A DNA stretch of 43,531 nucleotides from an uncultured Clostridium sp. (lineage in GTDB: Bacteria; Bacillota; Clostridia; TANB77; CAG-508): contig CAMMLJ010000014.1 of the NCBI GenBank assembly GCA_946497695.1, positions 1-43,531 on the forward strand. Reading direction: 5' to 3'. A program made the translations under genes and the position numbers. The notes under the pieces are model-generated. The model saw only the letters and a program-made list of their open reading frames with translations. It made no database searches and had not been told where the DNA came from. Positions 30,391 through 38,683 of this stretch are shown here, piece after piece; the stretch's first letter is position 1; each line of letters opens with the position of its first letter.

Positions 30391-31035
30391 ATGAAAGATA
30401 ATAAAAAAAATATATTAAGTGACTTAGACAAAATTATATCTATTTATGAGCAATATATGTTAGAGCTAATAGAAAATGATCCAGAATTGCATACAAAGAC
30501 AATAATGATTAATACTATTTTACAAAGAAGCGTAGCTATTATTGATGCATATAAAAGGATTATATATAGCAATAATATACTCGTATTAAACTCTCTAATG
30601 CGTATGCAAATAGACAATTGTATTTTTATTTATGGAATATATTTATTGAGTAAAGAAAATAATAGTATTGCAGAAATTTATAAGGGAATATTTATAGATA
30701 AAAGAAGACTTTCTGAATATGTCATTAATAAGAGAGAAAGATTGTGCGACAATTATATTGTAGGAAAAATAAATAAAAAAATTCCTAAATTTAAAGAATT
30801 ATATGAATTTTGTTGTGGTTTTATACATTACTCTAATACAGCCAGTCTTTTAACAATGGAAACAGCTGAAAATCTAGAAATTGATTTTTATCTTTCAAGC
30901 GATTACAAGCGATTTGAAAAACACACTATAGTTAATGGAAGAAGTTTCGTGAATGTAAGTATGCTTATCATTAAAATGCTAAAAGAACTTTGGATAAGTG
31001 TCGATAATGGAAATGCTTTAATAATAAAAAAATAA
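30391..31035 (+). CDS. Hypothetical helical protein beside an Mrr-like gene
   Basis: This 214-residue protein is almost all helix and has no membrane segment. Its make-up (SDLDKIISIYEQYMLELIEN at the start; SLMRMQIDNCIFIYGIYLLS; FCCGFIHYSNTASLLTM with a conserved-looking F-x-H-x-S) recalls the DUF5677 group of helical proteins seen near defence genes, where an R and an H-x-[S/T] recur. The match is from pattern only. The weak ribosome site before the ATG (AAAAATAGG) suggests low expression. It lies 22 bp upstream of the membrane Mrr-like gene, so the two probably form one unit. Confidence 0.65.
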   Translation: MKDNKKNILSDLDKIISIYEQYMLELIENDPELHTKTIMINTILQRSVAIIDAYKRIIYSNNILVLNSLMRMQIDNCIFIYGIYLLSKENNSIAEIYKGIFIDKRRLSEYVINKRERLCDNYIVGKINKKIPKFKELYEFCCGFIHYSNTASLLTMETAENLEIDFYLSSDYKRFEKHTIVNGRSFVNVSMLIIKMLKELWISVDNGNALIIKK

Positions 31036-31057
31036 GAAATAAATAGGGGAATAAAAA

Positions 31058-32113
31058 ATGTCAAAGAAAAATACATTTGGTATTGAAACAATTTTTTATG
31101 GAATTTTAATATTATTTATTATACCCATAAATATATTAATTTTTCTAATAGAAGGAATTATATATATCATAGTAAAAATTTTTAGAATTAATAAATTTTC
31201 GGCTAGAGAAATTTTTTTGAATAAAGATGAAAAAGAATTGTTAAAGAATATAGATACCTTAGATGGACATGAATTTGAAAATATTATTGCAGAATTATTA
31301 AAAGCAAATGGATTCAGCGAGGTCATAGTAACTAAAGGTTCTGGCGATTATGGTGCAGATATTATTGCTATGTTAAACAGCGAAAAATATGCAATTCAAT
31401 GTAAAAGATATGATAGTAAAGTTGGATCTGCACCAATTGAAGAAGTTCTTCGAGGACAAAACAAGTATGTCTGTACCAAAGGAATTGTAATTACTAATAA
31501 TTATTTTACAAAACAGGCCATAGAAGAAGGAAAGATAAATAATGTTTTATTATGGGATAGAGACAAAGTAATAGAACTAATAAAAAATAAAAATATAAAA
31601 AAACAAACTAAAATAGAAAAAATTAAATCGAAATTTAATAATGATAATTTAGTTATTTTTACGGTTATGTTATTTACAATAATTGTGATAGCCTTATTCA
31701 TTGGATTTATTGATAATATTATAAATAGTAGCGAGCAAGCAAACAATAAATCGAGTAGTAGTCTTCAAGAAAGTTATGTAGAATATGGATTACAACAATA
31801 TACTGAATATATTAAATTTATTTTAGAAAAAAGTATGGACAATACAAGTTATTATATTTATTCAACTAGAGGAGAAGGATATGGAGCAGGAAATTATATA
31901 ACTTTTGAAATAGCTTCTAAAGAAAATAAGTTCATAAAAGAAGAAGTTGAAAGTATATCTAATAAAATATACGAAGAATGCAAAAAAATACATTTTAAGA
32001 AATCAGGTATTTTTGGAGATGATTATATTAATATAAGAATAATTTTTGAATTGATAAATTCACGGTCAAACGAATGTAACGCATCTAAAAAATATATATA
32101 CAGTAGAATTTAA
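31058..32113 (+). CDS. Membrane-anchored Mrr-like endonuclease, 3' end frameshifted
   Basis: In this 351-residue protein, residues 8-42 form one or two membrane helices. Residues 66-175 are an Mrr-type PD-(D/E)xK nuclease domain: GHEFENIIAELLKANGF, then D97-Y-G-A-D101 and Q114-C-K116 as the metal and catalytic residues, and NNVLLWDRDKVIELI at the end. A further helix at 198-218 is followed by an outer domain of about 130 residues. The nuclease should face the cytoplasm. The frame ends at 32113, but the next frame (+1) stays open to 32183 (EFNTIDTENNIAFDKAVKIY), so a 1-base indel between about 32055 and 32105 seems to have cut the natural end. AGGGG lies about 8 nt before the ATG. Confidence 0.8.
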   Translation: MSKKNTFGIETIFYGILILFIIPINILIFLIEGIIYIIVKIFRINKFSAREIFLNKDEKELLKNIDTLDGHEFENIIAELLKANGFSEVIVTKGSGDYGADIIAMLNSEKYAIQCKRYDSKVGSAPIEEVLRGQNKYVCTKGIVITNNYFTKQAIEEGKINNVLLWDRDKVIELIKNKNIKKQTKIEKIKSKFNNDNLVIFTVMLFTIIVIALFIGFIDNIINSSEQANNKSSSSLQESYVEYGLQQYTEYIKFILEKSMDNTSYYIYSTRGEGYGAGNYITFEIASKENKFIKEEVESISNKIYEECKKIHFKKSGIFGDDYINIRIIFELINSRSNECNASKKYIYSRI

Positions 32114-32183
32114 TACTATAGATACAGAAAATAACATAGCTTTTGATAAAGCGGTAAAAATTTATGATTCAGACAAAAAGTAA
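32114..32183 (+). pseudogene. Out-of-frame tail of the Mrr-like gene
   Basis: In the +1 frame relative to the gene before it, the sequence reads VEFNTIDTENNIAFDKAVKI and ends at TAA 32181-32183. The two frames overlap between about 32053 and 32113, so the shift lies there, perhaps at the A run CTAAAAAATA. About 23 residues of the original C-terminus would be lost. A sequencing error or a programmed +1 shift are the alternatives. Confidence 0.55.
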
Positions 32184-32276
32184 AGTTAATTATATAAGAA
32201 AGTTGGTATAATAATTTAAAACAAGATATAGAATTGGTTGTTATAATATTTAATAATAGTAGAATATAAAATTAAC

Positions 32277-32313
32277 AAAAGAGCTATTTAAATTAAATTT
32301 AAGTAGCTCTTTT
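32277..32313 (+). terminator. Hairpin terminator after the Mrr-like unit
   Basis: AAAAGAGCTA (32277-32286) pairs with TAGCTCTTT (32304-32312), and the inner TTTAAATT/AAATTTAA extends the stem. A short T run ends it. Confidence 0.7.
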
Positions 32314-32314
32314 G

Positions 32315-32430
32315 CATTGGCTTTGCCAATTATAGCCAACCAATGTTGTGGAAGTTAGCCCCGCTAACTATAGTCCACTCTATCGAAATTAAAAATTTCT
32401 AGAGTGGCTTAATTTCGATGGTGGCTTAAT
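32315..32430 (+). other. Hairpin array, possible structured RNA or small mobile repeat
   Basis: In 116 bp there are three nested hairpins. H1 has CATTGG/CCAATG (32315 and 32340) with inner TTGGC-TTT-GCCAA. H2 has GTGGA/TCCAC (32348 and 32374) with inner GTTAGC/GCTAAC. H3 has CCACTCTA/TAGAGTGG (32375 and 32400) with inner GAAATT/AATTTC. H1 and H2 share the order inner hairpin, then TATAG, then CCA. TCGAAATTAA (32383-32392) can instead pair with TTAATTTCGA (32409-32418), so two exclusive folds are possible. Composition is richer in GC than the flanks. It lies 98 bp before the DUF5685 gene. Confidence 0.55.
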
Positions 32431-32527
32431 ATGTGAAACTTACGTGAAATCTTAGCTATAGCTGTTGATTTTAGCAAAGAAAAATAATAAACTATATTTC
32501 ATAAGTTTACTAAAACGGAGGAGTAAA

Positions 32528-33331
32528 ATGCTTGGTAATATAGTTACAAATCCTAACCTATTAGAAGATATAGATAAAAGATATTATAGAGAATGTTATT
32601 GTGGTCTATGTAAATCATTACAAAAAGAACACAAAAACATAAGTAGATTTACATTAAACTATGATATGACATTCTTAATAATATTATTAAATGAAGTTTA
32701 CAAAGAAAAAAACGAAAAATTAGAATGTAGATGTATGATGCATCCTGTTCATAAACATACTTATATTAAAGGAACTTTTGTAGACTATGTAGCAGATATG
32801 AATATTTTACTTTCTTATTATAATCTTCTTGATGATTGGCAAGATGACAAAAATGTATTTGCTAATTGTTATGCAAAATTGATAAAAAAGAGTTTTAAAA
32901 AAGTATGTAAGAAATATCCTAAAAAAGCTCAAAATGTACAAAATGCTTTAAAAGAATTAAATGATATAGAAACCAAAAATATTATAAATCCAGATTTAGC
33001 AGCACAAGCAAGTGGCAAATTATTTGGAGAAATATTTGCACCATACGAGGATGAATATGAAGAAAAACTAAGAGATTTTGGTGATGCATTAGGAAAATTT
33101 ATATATATATTAGATGCATGCATAGATTTAGAAAAAGATATTAAACATAAAAGATATAATCCATTAATAACTAATTCAAAGTCAGAATTTGATGATATGC
33201 TTAATCTACTTTTATCAGATTGTGTAGAAAAATATAAAAACCTAAATATTTCTAACAAAATAATTGAAAATATATTATATTCTGGAATTTGGACAAAATA
33301 TGAAATACATAAAAAGAAGGGAGAAAAATAA
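32528..33331 (+). CDS. DUF5685 family protein
   Basis: This 267-residue protein matches DUF5685: MLGNIVTNPNLLEDIDKRYY, then YCGLCKSLQKEH with the family's C-x-x-C, SRFTLNYDMTFLIILLNEVY, CRCMMHPVHKH, and DACIDLEKDIKHKRYNP near the end. It is helical, cytoplasmic, and likely binds metal through the C and H residues (YCGLC and CRCMMHPVHKH). The function is not known. Members sit next to J-domain genes, as here. I chose ATG 32528, with GGAGGAG 5 nt upstream; a longer frame has no ribosome site. It abuts the dnaJ-like gene with no gap. Confidence 0.85.
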   Translation: MLGNIVTNPNLLEDIDKRYYRECYCGLCKSLQKEHKNISRFTLNYDMTFLIILLNEVYKEKNEKLECRCMMHPVHKHTYIKGTFVDYVADMNILLSYYNLLDDWQDDKNVFANCYAKLIKKSFKKVCKKYPKKAQNVQNALKELNDIETKNIINPDLAAQASGKLFGEIFAPYEDEYEEKLRDFGDALGKFIYILDACIDLEKDIKHKRYNPLITNSKSEFDDMLNLLLSDCVEKYKNLNISNKIIENILYSGIWTKYEIHKKKGEK

Positions 33332-33931
33332 ATGATACAAAATCCATACGAAGTACTTGGAGTGTCATATGGAGCAACAGATGCAGAAGTTACGAAAGCA
33401 TACAGAAAACTAGTAAAAAAATATCATCCAGATTTACATCCAGGAGATGAAGAAGCAGCAAAAAAGATGAGCGAAATAAATGAAGCATATGATCAAATAA
33501 AAAATGGTACTGCAAATCAATATAATAGCTATTCTAACACTCAAAATAATTCATATAGTAATAATAGTGGAAGTACAAATCTTTATCAAGTAGCAAGTCA
33601 TTTTATACAAACTGGAATGTATAGGGAAGCATTAAGAGTGCTTTCTGAAATTCAGGATAAAACTGCTGAATGGTATTATTTAAGTAGTATTTCAAATTAT
33701 TATACAGGTAATAGAATAACAGCATTAAACCATGCAAAAATGGCAGTACAAATGGAACCTAATAATTTAAGATATCAAGAATTATTACAACAATTGCAAG
33801 GCGGAGGAAATATGTATAGAGAACAAAGTAGAACATATGGAAGACCTTTTGATATGCAAAATATATGTTTTTGGTGGTGTTTAGCAGATTCTATATGTAA
33901 TTGTTGTTGTGGCCCAAGATTTATATGTTAA
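33332..33931 (+). CDS. J-domain protein with a cysteine-rich tail
   Basis: This 199-residue protein has an N-terminal J domain at about 3-60 with the HPD motif in [10 protein letters not shown], so it should stimulate an Hsp70 ATPase. A polar N/S/Y-rich linker (about 62-88) precedes a TPR-like helical part ([20 protein letters not shown], then [14 protein letters not shown]). The tail [20 protein letters not shown] holds six to seven cysteines in 25 residues and could bind zinc or a lipid/membrane. It lacks the G/F and zinc-finger parts of true DnaJ. It follows the DUF5685 gene directly, so the two proteins may act as one chaperone unit. Confidence 0.92.
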   Translation: MIQNPYEVLGVSYGATDAEVTKAYRKLVKKYHPDLHPGDEEAAKKMSEINEAYDQIKNGTANQYNSYSNTQNNSYSNNSGSTNLYQVASHFIQTGMYREALRVLSEIQDKTAEWYYLSSISNYYTGNRITALNHAKMAVQMEPNNLRYQELLQQLQGGGNMYREQSRTYGRPFDMQNICFWWCLADSICNCCCGPRFIC

Positions 33932-33945
33932 AGGAGAAATGCATA

Positions 33946-34350
33946 TTGAATAAATTTATATATAAATTAGCCGATTTTATGCAAGGCAGATATGGAATAG
34001 ATGAATTATATAAATTTTTATTTATTATATTTTGGATTATTGCAATTATAAGTATAGTCATTAGAAATCCAATTATATATCTATTAGAAATACTAATTTG
34101 TGTTTATATGATGTTTAGAGTTTTTTCACGCAATATTTATAAAAGACAAAATGAAAATGCAAAATTTTTAAAGATTAAAAATAAAGTTATAGAAAAGATA
34201 AAATTACGTAAGAAAAAATGGGCATATAGAAAAACTCATATTTATAGAAAATGTCCTAATTGTAAGGCCGAAATCAGATTACCAAAGAAAAAAGGTAAAC
34301 ATGTTTGTACATGTCCTCGTTGTAAAAAAGATTTTGATGTTATAGTATGA
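33946..34350 (+). CDS. Membrane protein with C-terminal zinc ribbon
   Basis: This 134-residue protein starts at TTG 33946, with AAGGAG 9 nt upstream; ATG codons earlier overlap the dnaJ-like gene. It has two hydrophobic helices (about 25-43 and 46-66, with FIIFWIIAIISIVI) and a basic stretch. The C-terminal zinc ribbon has CPNC and CPRC pairs (YRKCPNCKAEIRLPKKKGKH, then VCTCPRCKKDFDVIV). The ribbon should face the cytoplasm. It is the third gene of the DUF5685/J-domain operon. The function is unknown; a membrane docking role for the chaperone pair is a guess. Confidence 0.8.
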   Translation: MNKFIYKLADFMQGRYGIDELYKFLFIIFWIIAIISIVIRNPIIYLLEILICVYMMFRVFSRNIYKRQNENAKFLKIKNKVIEKIKLRKKKWAYRKTHIYRKCPNCKAEIRLPKKKGKHVCTCPRCKKDFDVIV

Positions 34351-34383
34351 AAATAAAAGTCCTTTGAAAAATGTGTGAAATTG

Positions 34384-34414
34384 TCACAAAAGTCGTTTGA
34401 CTTTTGTGATTTTT
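34384..34414 (+). terminator. Terminator of the DUF5685 operon
   Basis: TCACAAAAGTC (34384-34394), loop GTTT, GACTTTTGTGA (34399-34409) and TTTTT. It lies between convergent genes. Confidence 0.85.
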
Positions 34415-34426
34415 ACATGCCATAAA

Positions 34427-35062
34427 TTATATCTCATACAATATCTTAATTTTCCTACCATCAACTTCAATAAGTTTATCATCTTTTAAATGCTTTAATT
34501 CTCTAAACATAGCAGATCTATCAACTGCTAAATAATCTGCTAAATCTTTTAATGCGAAATTCAAATATATATTTTTAGAATGGCTTTTTTTATGTTCAAT
34601 CTCAAAGAATTTTAATAACTTTTCACGAATTTGTTTTTTTTCAAGAACTTTAACTCGCTCATTAGTTTCTCGAAATTTATTGCTCATAATATCATATAAA
34701 TTACTTAAAAAAATATTAAAATAATTATGAGTCAAATTTTCTGGTCTCATAAGTCTGGAATAGTCTATAATAAGTACTTCGGTATCTTCTTTTGCAATTA
34801 TTTGGCATGATTCACTATTTGTTGCAGAAATTGTTGTTCCAAACACACTATCTTTTCCAAGATTTTCCTGTACCAATTCGTTCCCATTGTACTCTATATT
34901 TATAATTTGGGCAAATCCATCAAGTATAATTCCTATAATATTATCATTTTTTATAGTAGGTATAATCTCCTCGCCTTTAGCATACTTATACCTGTGAACC
35001 CCAAGCAACACAAGGAGTTTGCTGATTTGCAATTTCGTTAATCCTTCAAATGGAAGCCTCAT
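34427..35062 (-). CDS. Crp/Fnr-family regulator
   Basis: This protein has about 211 residues. A cyclic-nucleotide-type effector domain (about 15-115: IIGIILDGFAQIINIEYNGN, LGKDSVFGTTIS, KEDTEVLIIDYSRL) is followed by a long dimer helix and a C-terminal winged helix (FALKDLADYLAVDRSAMFRE, LKHLKDDKLIEVDGRKIKIL). It has no N-terminal cysteine cluster, so it is not an Fe-S FNR. The start is unsure: ATG 35062 has GGGTG 6 nt ahead, and two ATGs lie further up. It is divergent from nrdD, and an 18-bp palindrome in the gap is the likely binding site. It may control nrdDG and itself. Confidence 0.88.
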   Translation of the reverse strand: MRLPFEGLTKLQISKLLVLLGVHRYKYAKGEEIIPTIKNDNIIGIILDGFAQIINIEYNGNELVQENLGKDSVFGTTISATNSESCQIIAKEDTEVLIIDYSRLMRPENLTHNYFNIFLSNLYDIMSNKFRETNERVKVLEKKQIREKLLKFFEIEHKKSHSKNIYLNFALKDLADYLAVDRSAMFRELKHLKDDKLIEVDGRKIKILYEI

Positions 35063-35099
35063 TTTCATCACCCAAAAAAATTTTAACAAAAAAATAAGA

Positions 35100-35144
35100 A
35101 AGTTGCAAGTGCAACTTGTATATATTAAAAATTATATATAATAT
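35100..35144 (+). promoter_or_regulatory. nrdD promoter with overlapping palindromic operator
   Basis: AAGTTGCA-AG-TGCAACTT (35100-35117) is a perfect dyad of 8-bp arms. The -35 TTGTAT begins at 35116 within it, followed by a 17-bp spacer and -10 TAATAT (35139-35144). A Crp/Fnr dimer would fit the dyad. The overlap with the -35 suggests repression of nrdD, or class II-type activation. Confidence 0.72.
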
Positions 35145-35193
35145 TTACTCGTAATAAATAGTACAAAAAATAAATCAGGGGAGGAACAAAAGA

Positions 35194-37383
35194 ATGAAAA
35201 TCGTTAAAAGAGATGGACACATTGTGGACTACGATCCAGAAAAAATTAGAGTAGCAATTGGAAAAGCAAATGAGGAGGTAAGAGGAAGAGAAAAAGCAAC
35301 TAAAGAAGAAATAAAAGAAATAATAAAATATATCGAAGATTTAAATAAAAAAAGAATCTTAGTTGAAGATATTCAAGATATTATAGAACAAAAATTAATG
35401 GAATTTGATAAATATCAATTAGCAAAAAAATATATAACATATAGATATACTAGAGAGTTAGTAAGAAAAGCAAATACAACAGATAAATCAATTAAAGAAT
35501 TAATTGAAGGAGAAAGCGAATATTGGAATAGTGAAAATTCTAATAAAAATGCAGAAGTAGTTACAACACAAAGAGATTATTTAGCAGGAATAACAAGTAC
35601 AGATATAACAAGAAGATTTTTACTCCCTGAAGATATAGTAGAAGCACATGATGCAGGTATTATACATTTTCATGATGCTGATTATTTTGCGCAAAATGCA
35701 CTTCATAATTGCGAATTAATTAACTTAGATGACATGCTACAAAACGGAACAGTAATAAATGGAGTTATGATAGAAAAACCACATAGATTTTTAACAGCAG
35801 CAACAATAGCAACACAAATAATTTTAGCAGTAACATCATCAAGCTATGGTGGAGCTACAGTATCACTTACACATCTAGCACCATTTGTAAGATTAAGTTA
35901 TGAAAAATATTTAAAGAAATATCAAGCAAGAAACTTTAGCAAAAAAGATTGTGAAAAATATGCTATGCAAGATACTAAAAAAGAAATTGAAGATGGTGTC
36001 CAAACATTTAACTATCAAGTAAACTCTATGACAAATACAAATGGACAAGCACCATTCTTATCAGTTTGTATGTATTTAGGTGAAACAGACGAATATAAAG
36101 ACGAACTTGCAATGATAATTGAAGAGTTCTTAAAACAAAGAATATTAGGATTTAAAAACGAAAAAGGTGTATATATAACACCAGCATTTCCAAAACTTTT
36201 ATATATACTTGAAGAAGATAATATCCACGAAGATAGTAAATACTGGTACTTAACAAAGCTTGCTGCAGAATGTACAGCAAAGAGAATGGTTCCAGATTAT
36301 ATATCAGAAAAAATGATGTTAAAATACAAGAAAAATATATTAGGTGATGGAGATTGTTATCCATGTATGGGATGTAGATCATTCTTAACACCTGATAGAA
36401 TGTTAAATATAGGAAATATAGCAAAAGCTAAAAATTATGTAGAAGGAAAAGGCAAATATTACGGAAGATTCAACCAAGGTGTTGTAACAATTAATTTACC
36501 AGATGTTGCACTTTCTGCTGATGGTGATATGGATGAATTCTGGAAGATATTTGACGAAAGATTAGAATTATGTCATAGAGCATTGCAAATAAGACATAAA
36601 AGATTAAGTAATGTAACAAGTGATGTTGCACCTATTTTATGGCAACATGGAGCATTGGCAAGATTAGGAAAAGGAGAATCAATACACGAGTTATTACATC
36701 ATGGATATTCTACAATTTCACTCGGATATGCAGGATTATATGAATGTGTTAAAGCTATGACAGGACACAGCCATACAGATAATGGACCAGGAAAAGAATT
36801 TGGTTTAAAAGTAATGCAACATCTAAATGATGCAACAAGTAAGTGGAAAGCAGAAGAAGATTTAGATTATTCTGTTTATGGTACACCAATCGAGTCAACA
36901 ACATATAAATTTGCTAAATGCTTAAGAGAAAGATTTGGAACAGTAAAAGGAATAACAGATAGGGATTATATTACTAATTCATATCATGTTCCTGTATTCG
37001 AAGAGATAGATGCATTTTCTAAATTAAAACTAGAAAGCGAATTCCAAGTATTAAGTCCTGGTGGAGCTATTTCTTATGTAGAAACACCAAATTTACAAGG
37101 AAATATAGATGCAGTAATTGAAGTTATACAATTTATTTATGATAATATTATGTATGCTGAACTTAATACTAAATCTGATTATTGTCAAAACTGTGGTTAT
37201 ACAGGAGAGATTTTAATAGATGATGATTTAGAATGGTATTGCCCAAATTGTGGTAATAGAGATCACAATACATTAAATGTTGCAAGACGTACTTGTGGAT
37301 ATATTGGAACAAACTTCTGGAATAAAGGAAGAACACAAGAAATAAAAGAAAGAGTTTTACATATCGATAACAAGGAGGCATAA
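35194..37383 (+). CDS. nrdD: Anaerobic ribonucleoside-triphosphate reductase
   Basis: This 729-residue protein reduces NTPs to dNTPs with a glycyl radical. An N-terminal ATP cone (about 1-90, KIVKRDGHIVDYDPEKIRVA) serves allosteric control. The catalytic barrel has HDADYFAQNALHNCELINLD and CMGCRSFLTP. A C-terminal zinc site is made by CQNCGYTGE and CPNCGNRD, and the radical glycine is about G702 in RRTCGYIG. The length is typical. GGGGAGG lies about 9 nt before the ATG. nrdG follows by 5 bp, so both are cotranscribed under the Crp/Fnr-type operator. Confidence 0.97.
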   Translation: MKIVKRDGHIVDYDPEKIRVAIGKANEEVRGREKATKEEIKEIIKYIEDLNKKRILVEDIQDIIEQKLMEFDKYQLAKKYITYRYTRELVRKANTTDKSIKELIEGESEYWNSENSNKNAEVVTTQRDYLAGITSTDITRRFLLPEDIVEAHDAGIIHFHDADYFAQNALHNCELINLDDMLQNGTVINGVMIEKPHRFLTAATIATQIILAVTSSSYGGATVSLTHLAPFVRLSYEKYLKKYQARNFSKKDCEKYAMQDTKKEIEDGVQTFNYQVNSMTNTNGQAPFLSVCMYLGETDEYKDELAMIIEEFLKQRILGFKNEKGVYITPAFPKLLYILEEDNIHEDSKYWYLTKLAAECTAKRMVPDYISEKMMLKYKKNILGDGDCYPCMGCRSFLTPDRMLNIGNIAKAKNYVEGKGKYYGRFNQGVVTINLPDVALSADGDMDEFWKIFDERLELCHRALQIRHKRLSNVTSDVAPILWQHGALARLGKGESIHELLHHGYSTISLGYAGLYECVKAMTGHSHTDNGPGKEFGLKVMQHLNDATSKWKAEEDLDYSVYGTPIESTTYKFAKCLRERFGTVKGITDRDYITNSYHVPVFEEIDAFSKLKLESEFQVLSPGGAISYVETPNLQGNIDAVIEVIQFIYDNIMYAELNTKSDYCQNCGYTGEILIDDDLEWYCPNCGNRDHNTLNVARRTCGYIGTNFWNKGRTQEIKERVLHIDNKEA

Positions 37384-37388
37384 GTATT

Positions 37389-37877
37389 ATGAGATACAAT
37401 TTAATTAGAAAAATGGATATATCAAATGGACCAGGGGTAAGAGTATCTATATTTATGCAAGGGTGTCCTTTTCATTGTAAAAACTGCTTTAATCCAGAAA
37501 CATGGGATTTTGAAGGTGGAAAAGAATTTACACAAGAAACTATCGATAAAGTACTAGAATTAAGTGATAAAAATGAAGTAAAAGGGTTATCTATATTAGG
37601 TGGGGAGCCAATGGCCCCTACCAACATTGAAGGAACTGCAAAACTTGCAAAAGCCTTCAAAGAAAAATATCCAGAAAAAAATGTATGGGCATGGTCTGGT
37701 TATAAATATGAACAAATAAAAGATAAAGATGCATTAAAATATATAGATGTTTTAGTTGATGGAAATTATGAAGACGAATTACATGATCCAACATTAAAAT
37801 GGAAAGGTTCTTCTAACCAAAGAGTAATTGATGTTCAAAAAAGTTTAAGAAATGGTGGAATCAATTTATTAAAATAG
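37389..37877 (+). CDS. nrdG: NrdD-activating radical SAM enzyme
   Basis: This 162-residue protein uses S-adenosylmethionine and a [4Fe-4S] cluster to make the glycyl radical in NrdD. The cluster motif is CPFHCKNC, preceded by GPGVRVSIFMQG. The family's ILGGEPM loop and a VWAWSGYKYEQI segment follow. The length is standard. GGAGG lies about 11 nt before the ATG, close to the nrdD stop. A REP-like copy (37874-37908) starts at its stop codon. Confidence 0.95.
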   Translation: MRYNLIRKMDISNGPGVRVSIFMQGCPFHCKNCFNPETWDFEGGKEFTQETIDKVLELSDKNEVKGLSILGGEPMAPTNIEGTAKLAKAFKEKYPEKNVWAWSGYKYEQIKDKDALKYIDVLVDGNYEDELHDPTLKWKGSSNQRVIDVQKSLRNGGINLLK

Positions 37878-37908
37878 GAATGAGGGGATGGTCCTAAAGT
37901 TCCCTATC
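37874..37908. repeat. REP-like repeat copy D, after nrdG
   Basis: ATAGGAA and TTCCCTAT form the outer arms around GGGGATGGTCCTAAAG. The core is one base off the GGGACGGTCCTAAA of copy B. The first bases are the last codon and stop of nrdG. Confidence 0.65.
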
Positions 37909-38010
37909 TTTACAAAATATTTTAGAAATAAAAGCAGGCAATTTATTGTAAGTTGCCTACTTTTGTGTTATTATGCAAATAAATCTATTTATAAAGTTTG
38001 GAGTATAAAA

Positions 38011-38664
38011 ATGAATATTAATGTAAACAATGTTAACTTATATTATGAAGTTTGTGGTAAAGGAATTCCAATAATATTACTACATGGTAATAGTGAAACT
38101 CACGAAATTTTTGATAAATTAATTGAAAAATTAAAAGATAATTATAAAGTATATGCAATTGATAGTAGATGTCATGGAAAAAGTGAAGATACAAATAAGA
38201 TTTCTTATGAATTAATGAGAGATGATATAATTTCTTTTATACGAAAATTAAAAATAGATAAACCAATATTATATGGATTTAGTGATGGAGGAATTATAGG
38301 ATTATTAGTTGCCATTAAGGAGCCAGATATATTATCTAAATTAATAATTAGTGGAGCAAATTTAAATCCAAATGGTATGAAAAAAAAGATGTTATTTTTT
38401 TGTAAACTTGCTTATTTAATTAAAAAAAATAAATTATTTAAAATGATGTGTGAAGAACCAAATATACAAATTAAAGATTTAGAAAAAATTAAAATACCAA
38501 CTATTGTTTTAGCTGGAGAAAAAGATATAATAAAGATGAAACATACAAAATTAATTGCAAATACAATACCAAATAGTAAACTTGAAATTATAAAAAATGA
38601 AGATCATGGAAGCTATATTATTAATACAGATAAGATATATAATATTATAAAAAAATATATATAA
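38011..38664 (+). CDS. Alpha/beta-hydrolase
   Basis: This 217-residue protein has the hydrolase fold with the oxyanion segment ILLHGNSETHE, the nucleophile elbow GFSDGG (S91), an acid in IVLAGEKDII and the catalytic His in NEDHGSYI. The substrate cannot be told; the short form resembles the YdeN/3-oxoadipate lactonase-like group. I chose ATG 38011, with GGAG about 7 nt upstream; the longer frame reads through the repeat region. It precedes a methyltransferase gene by 19 bp. Confidence 0.88.
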   Translation: MNINVNNVNLYYEVCGKGIPIILLHGNSETHEIFDKLIEKLKDNYKVYAIDSRCHGKSEDTNKISYELMRDDIISFIRKLKIDKPILYGFSDGGIIGLLVAIKEPDILSKLIISGANLNPNGMKKKMLFFCKLAYLIKKNKLFKMMCEEPNIQIKDLEKIKIPTIVLAGEKDIIKMKHTKLIANTIPNSKLEIIKNEDHGSYIINTDKIYNIIKKYI

Positions 38665-38683
38665 ATTAAGGGGAGTATTAAAA

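Noticed and set aside
37888..38010. N-terminal extension of the alpha/beta-hydrolase
   Set aside because: The fold starts at ATG 38011, which has a ribosome site; the extension reads repeat D and spacer.
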